In this document: in pieces, positions 8,551-19,756 of the stretch
Numbering within the stretch: position 1 is the first letter of the stretch
Layout: every line of letters starts with the position of its first letter
DNA from: DASPLX01 sp035627375
Lineage (GTDB): Bacteria; Pseudomonadota; Gammaproteobacteria; Burkholderiales; Burkholderiaceae_D
Direction of reading: 5' to 3'
Assembly: GCA_035627375.1 (NCBI GenBank)
Contig: DASPLX010000005.1
Location: forward strand, 5,109-69,108
Length of the DNA stretch: 64,000 bases
Program-made: the position numbers and the translations under genes
The notes under the pieces: model-generated
The model's database searches: none
What the model was told of the DNA's origin: nothing
What the model saw: only the letters and a program-made list of their open reading frames with translations

Positions 8551-10746
8551 ATGAACCGCACCGTCTCCACGGAAGATGAACAACGCCTCGATCTTCGAGA
8601 ATCGGCGGATCGAATCATGCTGGACGACGTGCTGGGGAACTTCCGTTCCGTACTCGGGACGCAGGAATCCGCGCACGAAGAGTCGAGCGGAAACAGCCTG
8701 ATCGACGCCCTGCAAATCATTGCCCGCGCATTGGGACGCGAGGTCCGTCTCGATACGGCGGCGCGGCGCCGTTTGGTCCAACAGGATCTCATCGACGGGT
8801 TTTCAAAGATATTCCGCCTTTACCCGCGCGAAGTGAAATTGACAGGGAAGTGGTGGATGCGCGACAACGGCCCGCTCCTGGCATTCGTGAAGGACGATGG
8901 GCGTCCGCTCGCGCTCGTGCCGATGCCCGGCGGCACGTATAAGGCGGTCGATCCCGGCATGCAAGCGGAATGGATGATCGATGCCGATCCGGCGGAACGC
9001 ATCGCGGATCAAGCCGTCATGTTTTTCCGTTTGCTGGACGACGGTCCGATCGACTTGAAGGCATTGATCCGGTTCGGCCTGCATGGCAATCGGAAGGAAG
9101 TCATGCGGATCGTCCAGTGCGGCCTCGCCGGCGGAGCATTGTCCATGCTGGTGCCGGTAGCGGTCAGCGCGTTGTTCGATCATGTCGTTCCGAGCGCCGC
9201 GCCGGGGCTGCTGTTGCAACTCGTCGCGATTCTGCTGGTGGTCGCGGGCGCTTCCTTCCTTTTCGACTTGACACGATCGTTCACGCTCCTGCGGGTGGAA
9301 GGAAAGATGGATATCAGCGTCAACGTCGGCATCATGGAGCGTTTGTTCAAGCTGCCGGCGCCGTTCTTCCGGCAATATACCTCCGGCGATCTGACGCAGC
9401 GCGCATTTGGTTTCGACAATATTCTCAGATCGCTGACGAGTTCCGCGCAGGCCGCGATCATCAGCGGAATATTCTCCCTGTTCAGCTTCTTCTATCTGTT
9501 TTTCGTCGATGTCAGATTGGCTTTGCTGGCAATGCTCCTCGTCGGGGTGGCCGTTGCTTTCACCACGGCCGCCAATCTCGAACGGCTGACGCATGAAAGG
9601 GCGCTTTTCAAGTGGCAGGGCGCTCTTTCGAGCCGTGTTTTTCAATTGCTGAAAGGCGTCGCGAAGCTCCGTGTCGCGGCGGCCGAAACCCGCGCATTCG
9701 CCGTATGGGGAAGGGATTTCGCGCACAAGAAGCGCCTTGGCCTGGTGAGCAAGAGCTTGGCGAACCGGGTAACGGTATTCAACGCAGGCTACCCCCTGTT
9801 CGCGTCCCTGGTGCTATTCGCCGCGGTGGATCTGTTTCGCATAGACATCCAGGTCGGTGCATTCTTGTCGTTCAGCGCGGCGTTCGCGCAATTCCTGTCC
9901 GCGGCGCTGGGAATAGGCGCGGCATTGACTGGATTGTTGACCGTGGTACCGCTATACGAGCGGCTTACGCCGATATTGACGTCCCGCCCCGAAGTGGACG
10001 AAGCCAAGGACTCTCCCGGCGAACTGACCGGAGAAATCGAAATCAGTCGTGTGTCTTTCAGGTACTCTCCCGAGTCGCCGCTCATTCTCAAGGATGTCAG
10101 CCTGACCATCCGGCCGGGCGAATTCGTCGCGTTCGTCGGTCCGTCCGGTTCGGGAAAATCCACGTTGCTCAGGCTGTTGCTCGGCTTCGAGCACCCGTCA
10201 TCCGGGGCCATCTACTATAGCGGCAAAGATATCTCGGGGCTGGATCTCAATGCCTTGCGCCGGCGGATCGGTGTCGTTCTTCAGGACGGCCGTTTGATGA
10301 CCGGGGATATTTTTTCCAATATCGTCGGATCGGCTTCGCTGGGAGCCGAAGCGGCTTGGGAAGCCGCGCGCATGGCAGGTCTCGAAGAGGATATCAAGCG
10401 CTTCCCGATGGGGATGCATACCGTTATCAGCGACGGCGGAAGCACCTTGTCGGGCGGTCAACGCCAGCGATTGCTGATTGCCAGGGCGCTGGTGCGCAAG
10501 CCGCGGATATTGTTTTTCGATGAAGCGACCAGCGCACTGGATAACCGCACGCAGGAACTGGTGAGCGAGAGCATCGAACAGCTCAAGGCGACCCGAATAG
10601 TCATCGCGCACAGGCTAAGCACGATCAAGAATTGCGACCGGATTTACGTGCTCGACAACGGCGGTATCGTGGAGCATGGAAGTTTCGAGGACCTGATGCG
10701 GCTGAACGGAAAATTCTCGGAGCTCGCGAAGCGGCAGATGGCATAA
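8551..10746 (+). CDS. Second NHLM-type ABC transporter (no peptidase domain)
   Basis: A 731-residue transporter. The N-terminal 170 residues are a soluble region without C39 catalytic motifs. A six-helix membrane domain follows (about 185-470), then a nucleotide-binding domain with GPSGSGKST, LSGGQRQRLLIARAL and ILFFDEATSALD. NHLM systems characteristically carry two ABC transporters, one with and one without a peptidase domain; the two may form a heterodimer. The start at 8551 follows the upstream TGA by 5 bases. The gene ends the export operon and converges on the chemosensory operon. Confidence 0.9.
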   Translation: MNRTVSTEDEQRLDLRESADRIMLDDVLGNFRSVLGTQESAHEESSGNSLIDALQIIARALGREVRLDTAARRRLVQQDLIDGFSKIFRLYPREVKLTGKWWMRDNGPLLAFVKDDGRPLALVPMPGGTYKAVDPGMQAEWMIDADPAERIADQAVMFFRLLDDGPIDLKALIRFGLHGNRKEVMRIVQCGLAGGALSMLVPVAVSALFDHVVPSAAPGLLLQLVAILLVVAGASFLFDLTRSFTLLRVEGKMDISVNVGIMERLFKLPAPFFRQYTSGDLTQRAFGFDNILRSLTSSAQAAIISGIFSLFSFFYLFFVDVRLALLAMLLVGVAVAFTTAANLERLTHERALFKWQGALSSRVFQLLKGVAKLRVAAAETRAFAVWGRDFAHKKRLGLVSKSLANRVTVFNAGYPLFASLVLFAAVDLFRIDIQVGAFLSFSAAFAQFLSAALGIGAALTGLLTVVPLYERLTPILTSRPEVDEAKDSPGELTGEIEISRVSFRYSPESPLILKDVSLTIRPGEFVAFVGPSGSGKSTLLRLLLGFEHPSSGAIYYSGKDISGLDLNALRRRIGVVLQDGRLMTGDIFSNIVGSASLGAEAAWEAARMAGLEEDIKRFPMGMHTVISDGGSTLSGGQRQRLLIARALVRKPRILFFDEATSALDNRTQELVSESIEQLKATRIVIAHRLSTIKNCDRIYVLDNGGIVEHGSFEDLMRLNGKFSELAKRQMA

Positions 10747-11021
10747 GCATCGAGATCGGGTAGCGGATCCGAATGGTCGCCGGACATGCTCGGCCTGCCT
10801 TACTGAAGCTGCGCGGCGCCGCCATTCGCCAACTTCCCGAACGACGACCTGCCGAATCTGCGAGGCATCGCCTAGATCCCGCGGAATGCCGCCGAGGCTG
10901 CGCGCCGGCATGACGCGCCGCGGCCGCGGCGTTTCAAGGGGCAGGCGGACGGCGCGGGCGTAATGCCCTGGATCTGTCCTGGACCGGGCGTTGCGATGAG
11001 GCGCGTGAATTCCCGACATCT

Positions 11022-14000
11022 CTACGACCTCGACTCGAATTCCTGAAACGCTTCGCCGAGCGCCGCAAGCAACACGTCATCGTCCCAAGGCTTCGTCAGG
11101 AATTTGAAAATCGCGCCATGATTGACCGCATCCGCTACCGATTGCAGATCGGTATAGCCGGTCAGGACCATGCGCACGATGGCCGGATACATGTGCTTGA
11201 CGCGCGATAGGAATTCGGTGCCGCTCATTCCCGGCATTCGCTGGTCGCACAAAATGACTCCCACCTCGGTGGTCGCCAGGACTTCGAACGCCTCCGCGGC
11301 GCTCGTCGTGACGAGCACGTCGAATCCCTTGCCTCGCAATGCGCGTTTGATCGCCGCCACGATATTCATTTCGTCGTCGACTACCAATAAGGTGCGTTGA
11401 TACGGCCTCGGTAGAAATTTGCTCAAGTCAAGGGACTTTGACTCCCGCAGCATCGCGGCGCATAGCGCGGCGTCGACCGGCCGGCTGAACAAGAATCCCT
11501 GGATTTCGTCGCATCCGTGCTTTGCCAACAGCGCCAGTTGTCCTTCCGTTTCGACGCCCTCCGCAATAACCCGCAATCGCAGGCTGTGCGCCATGGCGAT
11601 CACGGCGTGCGCGATCGACAAGTCGTCGGGATCGGAAATCAGGTCGTGTACGAACGATTGATCCAGTTTTAGCTTGTCGACGGGGAAGCGTTTCAGATAA
11701 CTGAGATTGGAGTATCCCGTACCGAAGTCGTCGATCGAAAGGCGTATCCCCATTTCCTTCAATTTTTGCAGAATGCCGATCGTGTTTTCGGGATCCTCCA
11801 TCGACAGGCTTTCGGTGAGCTCAAGTTCCAGCAAACTCGGATCCATGCCGGTTTCGTCAAGGATTTCCTTCACTGTCCCCGGAATGTTCTTGGAAAACTG
11901 CTTCGCTGACAGATTGACCGCGATCGGCGTCTTGGACAAGCCGGCGCGCTTCCACTCGCGGCTTTGTTCGCATGCGCGGCGCAACACCCACTCTCCGATC
12001 GGCAGGATGAGGCCGGTCTCTTCCGCCAGGCCGATGAATCGGCCAGGAGGAATCATCCCCAACTCCGGATGCCGCCATCTGACCAGCGCTTCGAAGCCGA
12101 TGATCTTTCCGGATCTCATATCGACCTGCGGCTGATATTGCAATACGAACTCGTTTCGCTCCAGGGCGCGTCGCAGCGCGCCTTCCAGGCGCAAGCGTTC
12201 GCTGGTGCCGCGGTTCAGCTCGGGGCGGTAGAACTCGTAACGTTCCACGCTGCCGGAAGACGCCCGCCGCACTGCGGCTTCCGCGCCTTGCAACAGGCTG
12301 TCGAAGTCATCTCCATCGTTGGGGAAGACCGCGATGCCGACGGCGGCCTCCAGATGCAGATCTTGTTGTTCATGCTCGAACGGCGGATCGATCGCGGCAA
12401 GCAACTGCCGCGCGACATTCGATAGTTCCCTGGAATCCGGCCTTACCGTGACGACGGCGAAACTGTCGTCGCCCAGGCGAGCGACGCTGGATTCGGTGTT
12501 CGCCCATTCCTTGAGGCGGGATGCCGCTTGCAGCAACACCGACTGCTCGGCTTTCACGCCAAGGCTTTGCCGGATCAGCGGCAGCTTGCCGAGGCAGACG
12601 ACCAGGAGGCCCATTACGCTCGCGCTGGTGGTGATCCTTTCCTGCGCCAGCTTTACCCGGTCACGCAACAGGATGCGATTCGGCAGGCCGGTAAGCATGT
12701 CGAAATTGCTCAGATACCGTACGCGTTCCTCCGCGCTTTTCAGCTCGGTGACGTCGATTCCCGTGCCGAGAAAATACTCGTTCGCCTCGTCCGTTCTTTT
12801 CAATCTGGTGGTGGACCAGATGATGTAACGCTTGGACCCATCGCGAGCCAGCCATTCGCCATGGACCTGGGGAGGGATCTCGGAAGAATCTTTTTTGTCG
12901 AAGAATGCCTTCGCCAGCGCCGCGGTATCCGGCGGCAGGAAAATGTCGGCATACGGCCGGTTTCGCACTTCTTCGGATTTCCAGCCCAGGGTGCGCTCGC
13001 ATGCGGGATTGAACATGACGATGCGTCCATCCGTATCGACCAGCATCACCAGCGCGCCCGTCGTGTTGACCACGGCCGACAACAGGTTCCGCTCCGCCTG
13101 GAGGGCTTCCGTGCGCTCCTTGACCAGGCTTTCCATATGGGCATAGAGTCTCGCGCGTTCGAGCGCAATGGCAATCTGATTGCCGACCGTCTCCAGCACC
13201 TGGAAGTCTTCCTCCTTGAGAACGGTCTCGTCGGTGAGGAGGAGATTCATCAGGCCCAAGGTGCTTGCCCCGGCTGTCAGAGGAACGCTCACGTGGACAT
13301 GGCGGCGCTCGGCGGATCTGGTGCTCTCGCATTGGCGCAGCCATGCGCAGTCCTCGATGATTTGCGGCGAGCGCAATTCACCTGCGAGCAGCTTTTGCCT
13401 GCAGGCGCAATTCGAGCATATTTCCGGTACTTCGGAATCGGCGGCGAAGTGGCGAGTCGCCGTCCAGCGCACTCTGCTATCCGCATCGAGCAGCTGTACG
13501 CAGCCTCCGATGATGCCGGGAAGATTCAGCGCTCTCTCGAGCGCCATTTCGGCCACCGACTTTTCGGTGATCGCCGGATTAAGGGCCTCGGCGATCTTGT
13601 ACAAACCCTCCAGGGATTGATAGGAATGGGTAATGCGCTCCTGCTGTTCCTTCAATTCCTCCGTCATTTGAATCGCTTCCTCATAGGTCGAAATGAGGAG
13701 ATCGAATATCTGCTGGCGTTCCGCCGTGACAAAATGCGTCTGGCCGCCGAGATTAATCTGCATCCCGAGTTGCACGCGTTCGTTGCTGCGCAGCTCGCGA
13801 TTTGCAAGAATGAAGCGAATTCTGCCGAGAAGATAGTTGCCTTCAAACGGCTTGCGGATGAAATTGTCGGCGCCGCAGTCCAGTCCCCGGATGACGTCGT
13901 AAAGGCTGGTCAGGGCCGTCAGAAGTATCACGGGCACGTCCTGCAGCGCTGGGTCACTCTTGATTTCCCGGCACATCGCAAATCCATCCATTTCCGGCAT

Positions 14001-14192
14001 GGCGATATCGCTAACGATCAGGGTCGGCCGCTTCTTCTTCACGGCGGCAATGGCTTCACGCCCGTTCCTGGCGACGCGGACCGAATAGCCGCTGGTCGAC
14101 AGAAGATGCGCGATCTGATCGGCTTGCGTGTCGCTGTCTTCGACAACCAGGATGTCGGTCTTCGCGTTTGCGTACGGATCGTAGCGGGTCAT
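11022..14192 (-). CDS. REC-GAF-PAS-GGDEF(degenerate)-EAL-REC output protein
   Basis: A 1056-residue multidomain regulator. The N-terminal receiver (about 9-125) has the phospho-Asp site IVSDIAMPEMDG. GAF (about 190-340) and PAS (about 365-480) regions follow. The GGDEF domain has GDDSF instead of GGDEF, so cyclase activity is probably lost. The EAL domain is complete: FEALVRW, LELELTES, DDFGTGYSNLSYLKR, AEGVETE and QGFLFSRP, predicting c-di-GMP phosphodiesterase activity. A second receiver (about 935-1050) has VILCDQRMPGMSG and the Lys in LTKPW. Start ATG 14192 overlaps the cheB stop as ATGA, showing translational coupling. In canonical Wsp systems this place is taken by the diguanylate cyclase WspR, so the output sign may be inverted here. 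Confidence 0.9.
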   Translation of the reverse strand: MTRYDPYANAKTDILVVEDSDTQADQIAHLLSTSGYSVRVARNGREAIAAVKKKRPTLIVSDIAMPEMDGFAMCREIKSDPALQDVPVILLTALTSLYDVIRGLDCGADNFIRKPFEGNYLLGRIRFILANRELRSNERVQLGMQINLGGQTHFVTAERQQIFDLLISTYEEAIQMTEELKEQQERITHSYQSLEGLYKIAEALNPAITEKSVAEMALERALNLPGIIGGCVQLLDADSRVRWTATRHFAADSEVPEICSNCACRQKLLAGELRSPQIIEDCAWLRQCESTRSAERRHVHVSVPLTAGASTLGLMNLLLTDETVLKEEDFQVLETVGNQIAIALERARLYAHMESLVKERTEALQAERNLLSAVVNTTGALVMLVDTDGRIVMFNPACERTLGWKSEEVRNRPYADIFLPPDTAALAKAFFDKKDSSEIPPQVHGEWLARDGSKRYIIWSTTRLKRTDEANEYFLGTGIDVTELKSAEERVRYLSNFDMLTGLPNRILLRDRVKLAQERITTSASVMGLLVVCLGKLPLIRQSLGVKAEQSVLLQAASRLKEWANTESSVARLGDDSFAVVTVRPDSRELSNVARQLLAAIDPPFEHEQQDLHLEAAVGIAVFPNDGDDFDSLLQGAEAAVRRASSGSVERYEFYRPELNRGTSERLRLEGALRRALERNEFVLQYQPQVDMRSGKIIGFEALVRWRHPELGMIPPGRFIGLAEETGLILPIGEWVLRRACEQSREWKRAGLSKTPIAVNLSAKQFSKNIPGTVKEILDETGMDPSLLELELTESLSMEDPENTIGILQKLKEMGIRLSIDDFGTGYSNLSYLKRFPVDKLKLDQSFVHDLISDPDDLSIAHAVIAMAHSLRLRVIAEGVETEGQLALLAKHGCDEIQGFLFSRPVDAALCAAMLRESKSLDLSKFLPRPYQRTLLVVDDEMNIVAAIKRALRGKGFDVLVTTSAAEAFEVLATTEVGVILCDQRMPGMSGTEFLSRVKHMYPAIVRMVLTGYTDLQSVADAVNHGAIFKFLTKPWDDDVLLAALGEAFQEFESRS

Positions 14193-15268
14193 TGCTTGTC
14201 TCCTGTCAGGGAATCCTGAAGCGGCGGAACAGAGGTCCGGCCCAATACGGCCAGCATTTTTCCAATCTCGCGCGGAGCCAGGACGTGGAGCGCGGCGTGC
14301 TGCCGAAGCGCCTCGCCCGGCATGCCATAGACCGCAGACGTGGCGCGGTTCTGGACGATCGTCATGGCGCCTCGCTCCTTGAGATGCTTCAGCTCCAAGG
14401 CGCCGTCCTTGCCCATTCCGGTCAACAGCACGGCGATGGTGCTGCTGCATAAATCCTGGTGAATGGAGCGGAACAGATGCGACACGGAAGGGCACATTCC
14501 ATGTTCGGGACTGGCGCGGGCGAGAGAGACGCGGAGATCGCGCGTCAGGGCGATCTGAAATCCGTCCGGCGCGACGTGAGCGCGTCCGCCGCTCAGGCAA
14601 TCATCCTGTTCGGCAATCCGGACCGGATAATCGCTCGCAGAGGACAGCCATTGCACGAATCCGGCCTGAAATCCTGGCGCCATGTGCTGAACGATCACGA
14701 TCGGCAACGGATAGCCGGCGGGCAGCTCGGCCAGGATATCCGCCAGCGCCGCCGGCCCTCCGGTCGATGCGCCGATGAGCACCAGCTTGCGCGATCCGGG
14801 TCGGACATCCGCAACCTCCTCGACGACTGGCGCGCGCCGATTTCCGCCCGCCGGCCAGCGACGCACGACCTTGACTTCCGCCATGGATTTGACGGTCCGT
14901 ATCAAGGCGGCGGCTGTCGTTCCATGCTCGATGCTTCCCGGGCCGTACGGGCGCCGAACGATGACCAGCGCACCGGCCTCGATCGCCCGAAAGCCGGCTT
15001 CCACCTCGCCGAACTCGATGCTGCCGCTGACGATCACGATTGGCGTCGGACACTCCTGCATGATGCGGCGAGTCGCCTCGATGCCATCGAGCTTCGGCAT
15101 ATGAAGATCCATGGTGATCACGTCCGGCTTTTCGCGCAGTGCCATCGCCACCGCCTGCTCGCCGTCTTCCGCGCAGCCGACGATCTGCAGTTCGGGGTCC
15201 GAGCCGAGTATGTAAGCCAGGAGCTCGCGCACGGTGGGCGAATCGTCGACGACCAGGACACGAGGCAT
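14189..15268 (-). CDS. cheB: Chemotaxis methylesterase CheB (WspF-like)
   Basis: A 359-residue protein-glutamate methylesterase. The receiver domain at the N-terminus has VLVVDDSPTVREL and the phospho-Asp in ITMDLHMPKLDG. The esterase domain has the catalytic Ser in GASTGGP, His in IVQHM and Asp in LTGMGKDGA. It removes methyl groups from the MCP of the same operon and so resets adaptation. It follows cheA with a 13-bp gap and overlaps the output gene by 4 bp. Confidence 0.93.
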   Translation of the reverse strand: MPRVLVVDDSPTVRELLAYILGSDPELQIVGCAEDGEQAVAMALREKPDVITMDLHMPKLDGIEATRRIMQECPTPIVIVSGSIEFGEVEAGFRAIEAGALVIVRRPYGPGSIEHGTTAAALIRTVKSMAEVKVVRRWPAGGNRRAPVVEEVADVRPGSRKLVLIGASTGGPAALADILAELPAGYPLPIVIVQHMAPGFQAGFVQWLSSASDYPVRIAEQDDCLSGGRAHVAPDGFQIALTRDLRVSLARASPEHGMCPSVSHLFRSIHQDLCSSTIAVLLTGMGKDGALELKHLKERGAMTIVQNRATSAVYGMPGEALRQHAALHVLAPREIGKMLAVLGRTSVPPLQDSLTGDKQ

Positions 15269-15281
15269 GATGTGCTTCCTT

Positions 15282-17450
15282 TCAGATCAGTCGCCGCAGC
15301 GCCGCCAGCAGGTTGTCCTGGTCGAACGAACCCTTTGCGACGTAGGCATCCGCGCCGGCGCGCAATCCTTGTGCTCTCTCTTCGGGCGATTGCCGGGACG
15401 TTACCAGCACGACCGGCAAGTGTTCGGTCGACGGGGTGCGTCGTATCTCCCCGGTCAGTTCGAGGCCGTCCATCAGCGGCATTTCGATATCGCTGACCAC
15501 GGCGTCGAACTTGCCATGCCTGAGCTTGGGGAGCGCGTCGAGGCCGTCTGCCGCGGTTTCCACCCGGTAGCCGGCGCCTTCGAGTATATGTTTCAACAGC
15601 AAACGCGAGGTGATAGAGTCTTCCACGACCAGAACGCGTCGCGTGCCGTCGTCCCGATCCTCGGCGGAATCGGATACTGACGCTCCGCTGGCTGCCGTCA
15701 ACCCGTGCCTGACGATGTCCTCCAGGCTGAGCAACGGCACCAGGCAACCGTCGCCCAATTGGGTCACGCCGAGTACGAAGCGCACCCGCCGCAGCTGCTT
15801 GCCCAAGCTTTTTGGCAAGATTTCCTGCTCGCCAAGTATGTCGTCGACGAGCAGCGCCAAGACATGCCGGCCAGCGCGCACGATGAGCGCGATATCTTCT
15901 TCGCCGCCCGCGGCAGGTGTACCGCGTTCAAGGCCGAGCAGGCGGTCGAGGCGGATCGCCGGCACGACGCGTCCATCGAATTCGAGCGTTTCACGGTTCT
16001 CGACTGTCTGAATATCGCCTTCGCGGAGCGAGCGGGCCGCTTCGACGCCGAACAGCGGAATGGCGTACCGGTTGCCGCGCGCCAGGACGATCAATCCTTT
16101 CATCATGGTAAGCCGAACCGGCATGCGCAACTCGAACGAGCATCCGCGTTCCGGCGCATTCTCGATCAAGAGCTCGCCGCCGATCGATGCGATCTTTTCG
16201 GCGACGATCGCCAGTCCGACGCCGCGCCCCGAGACGCGCGTCACTTCCCGTCTCGTGGATACGCCGGCGAACAGAGCAAGATAGAGTCGTTGCTGCTCGC
16301 TCAAGCCGGCAAGCTGTTCCTTGGTCAGGCGTCCGCTTTCGATTGCGGCATTGACGACGGCCGTTACGTCGATGCCGGCGCCGTCGTCCGCGACGATTAC
16401 GGATATCTGGTTGCTTCCGCGCGGAGCAACCTTGACGGACACTTCTCCTGACGCCGGTTTTCCCCTCGCCAGGCGCGTTTCCGCAGTCTCCAGGCCGTGA
16501 TCGACGGCATTGGTCACGAGGTGCACCAGCGCCTCGCGCAGAATCTGCAGAATCCGTCTATCGATCTGGATTGCTTCGCCTTGCACGCTGAGCATGGCTT
16601 CCTTGCCGCTGCCGCGCGCCAGATTCCGCACCATGCCGTGCAACTGATCAAGCGCGGACGCGAACGGCACGAGGGCCGACTCCAATGTGGCGTCGAGCAG
16701 TTTGGCGCGGATCGCGGACAATTCGCGATGCGTCGCGTTCAAGGCGCCGGCGAGCCGGCGGCAGCGCGCCTCCGCATCGCGGGTTTTCTGAACCTGTTGC
16801 CCGGATAATTCGTCGGCGAGCGAAAGGAGATCGCTCAGTTGATGCCGCAAGCCCAGTTCGACTGCCAGGAGCGCTTCGGTCTGGTACCGGATCGCATCGA
16901 GACATCTTCCCTGAACCTTCACCGTGTCCGCTTTCGCCGCATCGACCGTTTCCGCGGTTTCCGCCAACGCCGGTTCGGTCTCCGCCGCGGCCGCCGGTGC
17001 GTCGAGGGCAGCCGCAGGCGGCGGTGGCGGCAGGTTGTCCTCCGCGGTTCTCAGCGCGTCGGACAGGCGCTCCAGCTTGCCGATCAATACGGAGGCCTGG
17101 TTGCGGGTTCTGCCGGAAGGTTCGGAAAACAATGCCGGTGCAAACGCGCAGGCTTGATGCACGACATCGAACTGTCCGGGGGAAAGCGCGTTTCCCGATT
17201 CGCGCATGGCGGAAAAGACGCTCTCCATGGCATGACAGAGCGTCTCCAGGCCGGCCAGGCCGACCGCGCGGGCCGCGCCCTTGAGCGTATGCAGGCGCTT
17301 CAGGATCGGGTCGGCGAATTTGGGCTGCGTCGCGGGCTGGGCCTGCTCAAGAAGCACTGTGTGCGCCACGATGTTCTGCAGGTGTTCCTCCGCTTCCGCG
17401 CGAAAGGTCGCCAGCAGCCTGTCCAAAAACTCTTTGCTTGGATCCGTCAT
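15282..17450 (-). CDS. cheA: Hybrid chemotaxis histidine kinase CheA-REC (WspE-like)
   Basis: A 722-residue kinase. The Hpt domain has His54 in [13 protein letters not shown]. The dimerisation and catalytic region has the N-box [10 protein letters not shown] and the GXG loops RGVGLAIV. A CheW-like domain follows, then a C-terminal receiver with [12 protein letters not shown] and the LVTSRQS stretch. The kinase-receiver fusion is typical of Wsp/Frz-class alternative-function chemosensory systems rather than flagellar ones. It should phosphorylate CheB and the REC-EAL output protein. Its start overlaps the MCP stop by 4 bp (ATGA). Confidence 0.92.
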   Translation of the reverse strand: MTDPSKEFLDRLLATFRAEAEEHLQNIVAHTVLLEQAQPATQPKFADPILKRLHTLKGAARAVGLAGLETLCHAMESVFSAMRESGNALSPGQFDVVHQACAFAPALFSEPSGRTRNQASVLIGKLERLSDALRTAEDNLPPPPPAAALDAPAAAAETEPALAETAETVDAAKADTVKVQGRCLDAIRYQTEALLAVELGLRHQLSDLLSLADELSGQQVQKTRDAEARCRRLAGALNATHRELSAIRAKLLDATLESALVPFASALDQLHGMVRNLARGSGKEAMLSVQGEAIQIDRRILQILREALVHLVTNAVDHGLETAETRLARGKPASGEVSVKVAPRGSNQISVIVADDGAGIDVTAVVNAAIESGRLTKEQLAGLSEQQRLYLALFAGVSTRREVTRVSGRGVGLAIVAEKIASIGGELLIENAPERGCSFELRMPVRLTMMKGLIVLARGNRYAIPLFGVEAARSLREGDIQTVENRETLEFDGRVVPAIRLDRLLGLERGTPAAGGEEDIALIVRAGRHVLALLVDDILGEQEILPKSLGKQLRRVRFVLGVTQLGDGCLVPLLSLEDIVRHGLTAASGASVSDSAEDRDDGTRRVLVVEDSITSRLLLKHILEGAGYRVETAADGLDALPKLRHGKFDAVVSDIEMPLMDGLELTGEIRRTPSTEHLPVVLVTSRQSPEERAQGLRAGADAYVAKGSFDQDNLLAALRRLI

Positions 17451-19096
17451 GACCCCGCCTGGAACCTGAAGCGTTCGCTCGCTAGCCGCAATTTCTGTCC
17501 GAGCTCATGCAGATTCTGAGCGGAGGTCTCCGATTGCTTCGAGCCGGCGGCATATTCGGCGCTGACTTGTTTGATGTTTTCCATCGCCTGCGCAACCTGG
17601 TCCATGCCCGCCAGTTGTTGTTGACTCGATGCGGCAATCTGCGCAGCGGCCTGCGCGGCATCCGCGATGCTTTCCGCCAGCAGCCGGATCGCATTGCCGG
17701 CTTCCGCGGCCTGTTCCACGCCGCTTGCTACGGTGCGCGCGCCCTGTTCGGTGGTCATCACGGCAGTGCTGATCGCTTTCTGGATATCGCTCAGGATTTG
17801 CCGCACCTGCTTGGTCGCCTGCTTGGATTGTTCCGCAAGATCCTTGATTTCCTGCGCGACGACGGCGAATCCCTTTCCCTGGTCGCCAGCCTTGGCGGCT
17901 TCGATGGCTGCATTCACTGCGAGCAGATTGGATTGTTCCGCCAGCCCGCTGACGGAGGCGATGATCTCCGCGATGGCCTGGCTGCGCTCGCTCAAACGGA
18001 CGATCGTCTCGGCGATCGATTCCATCTGCTCCCGCATTTTTTCCATGCCTTCTACGCTATCCTCGACGGCCATGCGGCCGGTGTCGGCAGTCTGCGCCGC
18101 TTTTTGCGCCGCGTCCGATACGGTGCGCGCCTTCTGGCTGGAAAGCAATGCGGTTTGCTTGACCTCTTCGACCGTCGCCGTGGTTTCGCTCACCGCTGCC
18201 GCCATCTCTCCCGCGCCGGCCGCCACTTGGGTCGTGCTCGCCAGAATCTCGCTGGCGGCCGCGCTCAGTGTTGCAATGCCGCTATGCGTCTCCATCACCA
18301 TGGTCCGCCATGCGCTCAACATCGTGTCAAGCGCCTGCATCAACTGTCCGACTTCGTCGGAGTGCCGGGTAGACGGGACGGCGATCGTCAGGTCGCCTGT
18401 GGCAAGCTGCTTGGCGATGGCTGTCACTTGCCTTAGCGGGCGGGCGATGATGTGATCCAGCCATATCACCAGGACGACGCCTAATGCGATGGCAATGAGG
18501 TTGGCGACAAGCAGCGATGTCCCGGCGGCATCGACAATTTCCTCCGAGACAAGCATGCGCTTTTCCGCTTCCGCCAACTGCTGTTGGCCCACTTCATCGG
18601 CGATCGCGCGCAAGGCCACGAACTTCTCCAGCAACGGACCGACGATCAATGCGCCGGCGTCCTGGCGTTTCCCGGCCTTGATTGCCGGCAGCACTTGGCG
18701 GTCGCGAAGTTCGTTGAATTCTCGGCGCAGGTCGGCCATCCTGTCCAGCTTCTGCGAGAGTTCGGTATCGTACGTCTTGCTCTTGGCCAGTTTGCCCAGC
18801 GTAGCGGAAATCTGCTGCGATTCCTGCTCCAAGGTCTTCAGCAATGCGGGATATTCCGCCGTTTCTGCGACCGCCATCGACAGCAGGACGACGCGCTCCC
18901 GATTGATGGAATTGCGCAGGCTCATCAGGTTCAGCGCCACGGACAGATCGTCTTGGAACAAGGATTGTTGCGACGTCTTCAGCCGGGTGATATCGCGGTA
19001 GGAAACGGCGCTGACTGCTGCAAGCAGGAAAACCAGCAGCCCGAAGCCGGCCAGCAGCTTGGCGCGCGTGCTGAGATTCAGAAAATATGCGCTCAT
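17447..19096 (-). CDS. Methyl-accepting chemotaxis protein
   Basis: A 549-residue receptor with TM1 near residues 13-32 ([20 protein letters not shown]), a periplasmic four-helix-bundle sensor (about 35-190), TM2 ([20 protein letters not shown]), a HAMP domain and a long cytoplasmic coiled coil. The signalling tip contains [20 protein letters not shown] and [16 protein letters not shown]. It is probably the WspA-equivalent input of this operon. The ligand or stimulus is unknown; Wsp receptors respond to surface contact or envelope stress, so that is a reasonable inference. Confidence 0.93.
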   Translation of the reverse strand: MSAYFLNLSTRAKLLAGFGLLVFLLAAVSAVSYRDITRLKTSQQSLFQDDLSVALNLMSLRNSINRERVVLLSMAVAETAEYPALLKTLEQESQQISATLGKLAKSKTYDTELSQKLDRMADLRREFNELRDRQVLPAIKAGKRQDAGALIVGPLLEKFVALRAIADEVGQQQLAEAEKRMLVSEEIVDAAGTSLLVANLIAIALGVVLVIWLDHIIARPLRQVTAIAKQLATGDLTIAVPSTRHSDEVGQLMQALDTMLSAWRTMVMETHSGIATLSAAASEILASTTQVAAGAGEMAAAVSETTATVEEVKQTALLSSQKARTVSDAAQKAAQTADTGRMAVEDSVEGMEKMREQMESIAETIVRLSERSQAIAEIIASVSGLAEQSNLLAVNAAIEAAKAGDQGKGFAVVAQEIKDLAEQSKQATKQVRQILSDIQKAISTAVMTTEQGARTVASGVEQAAEAGNAIRLLAESIADAAQAAAQIAASSQQQLAGMDQVAQAMENIKQVSAEYAAGSKQSETSAQNLHELGQKLRLASERFRFQAGS

Positions 19097-19127
19097 CGGA
19101 TCTCCGTTGTCATATTTGTCGTTGAAA

Positions 19128-19754
19128 TCATTTCAGGTCTACCGCCAGCTTTGCATCGGACAGCAGTTGAACCGCGTTCAGAACGCCGGTTCTGTTTCGG
19201 GAAATCCCTATCAAATAGGTTCTGTCCTTGTTTCCAATCGCCGCAGCCGGATCCTCCAGCGACGCGAACGGATATCGTTCGACTCCGGCGATTTCGTCGG
19301 CAAGAATGCCGAATTCCATCTCATCGTTCGCGATCACAATGATCGAGGCCGGATCGGAAATGCGCGATAAAGGCAGGTCGAGCAGCGTGCGCAGATCGAT
19401 CACGGAAAGCACCTCGCCTTCCGCCGGGATGACGCCGACAACGAAATCCGGCGTGCCGGGAATTCGTGTGATGGGCGCCATTGGCAGCACCTTCGCGACA
19501 TAGCGTGTTTCAAGCGCATAACGTTCGCCGGCCAGGAGAAATTCGAGCACTTCGGCGGCGTCTAGACGCGCCGGCGAGTCCGATACCGGCCGTTGCGCCA
19601 TTTCCGCGGCGCGCTCGCGCAAAATTTTGGCTTCGAGCTCGGGATCGGACATGACCAGATGTTCGATCTTCCTCTGCGTTTCCTCGATGCTGCACCGGAT
19701 GCCCGCCCAGTCGATGATGGAAGCTCGGGCGGCCTGCGTATCTTCCTTTGCCAT
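19128..19754 (-). CDS. cheW: CheW-type adaptor with N-terminal extension (WspD-like)
   Basis: The 208-residue protein has about 60 residues of helical N-terminal extension before a CheW domain ([38 protein letters not shown]). The extension matches the longer WspD-type adaptors. ATG 19754 is chosen because upstream in-frame sequence overlaps cheR. The cheR stop lies 2 bp upstream, so translation is probably coupled. It couples receptor to kinase. Confidence 0.88.
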   Translation of the reverse strand: MAKEDTQAARASIIDWAGIRCSIEETQRKIEHLVMSDPELEAKILRERAAEMAQRPVSDSPARLDAAEVLEFLLAGERYALETRYVAKVLPMAPITRIPGTPDFVVGVIPAEGEVLSVIDLRTLLDLPLSRISDPASIIVIANDEMEFGILADEIAGVERYPFASLEDPAAAIGNKDRTYLIGISRNRTGVLNAVQLLSDAKLAVDLK

Positions 19755-19756
19755 CG

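Noticed and set aside
10916..10931. Palindrome CGCCGCGGCCGCGGCG between convergent operons
   Set aside because: A short GC-only palindrome without loop or T-run; not convincing as a terminator in a GC-rich genome.
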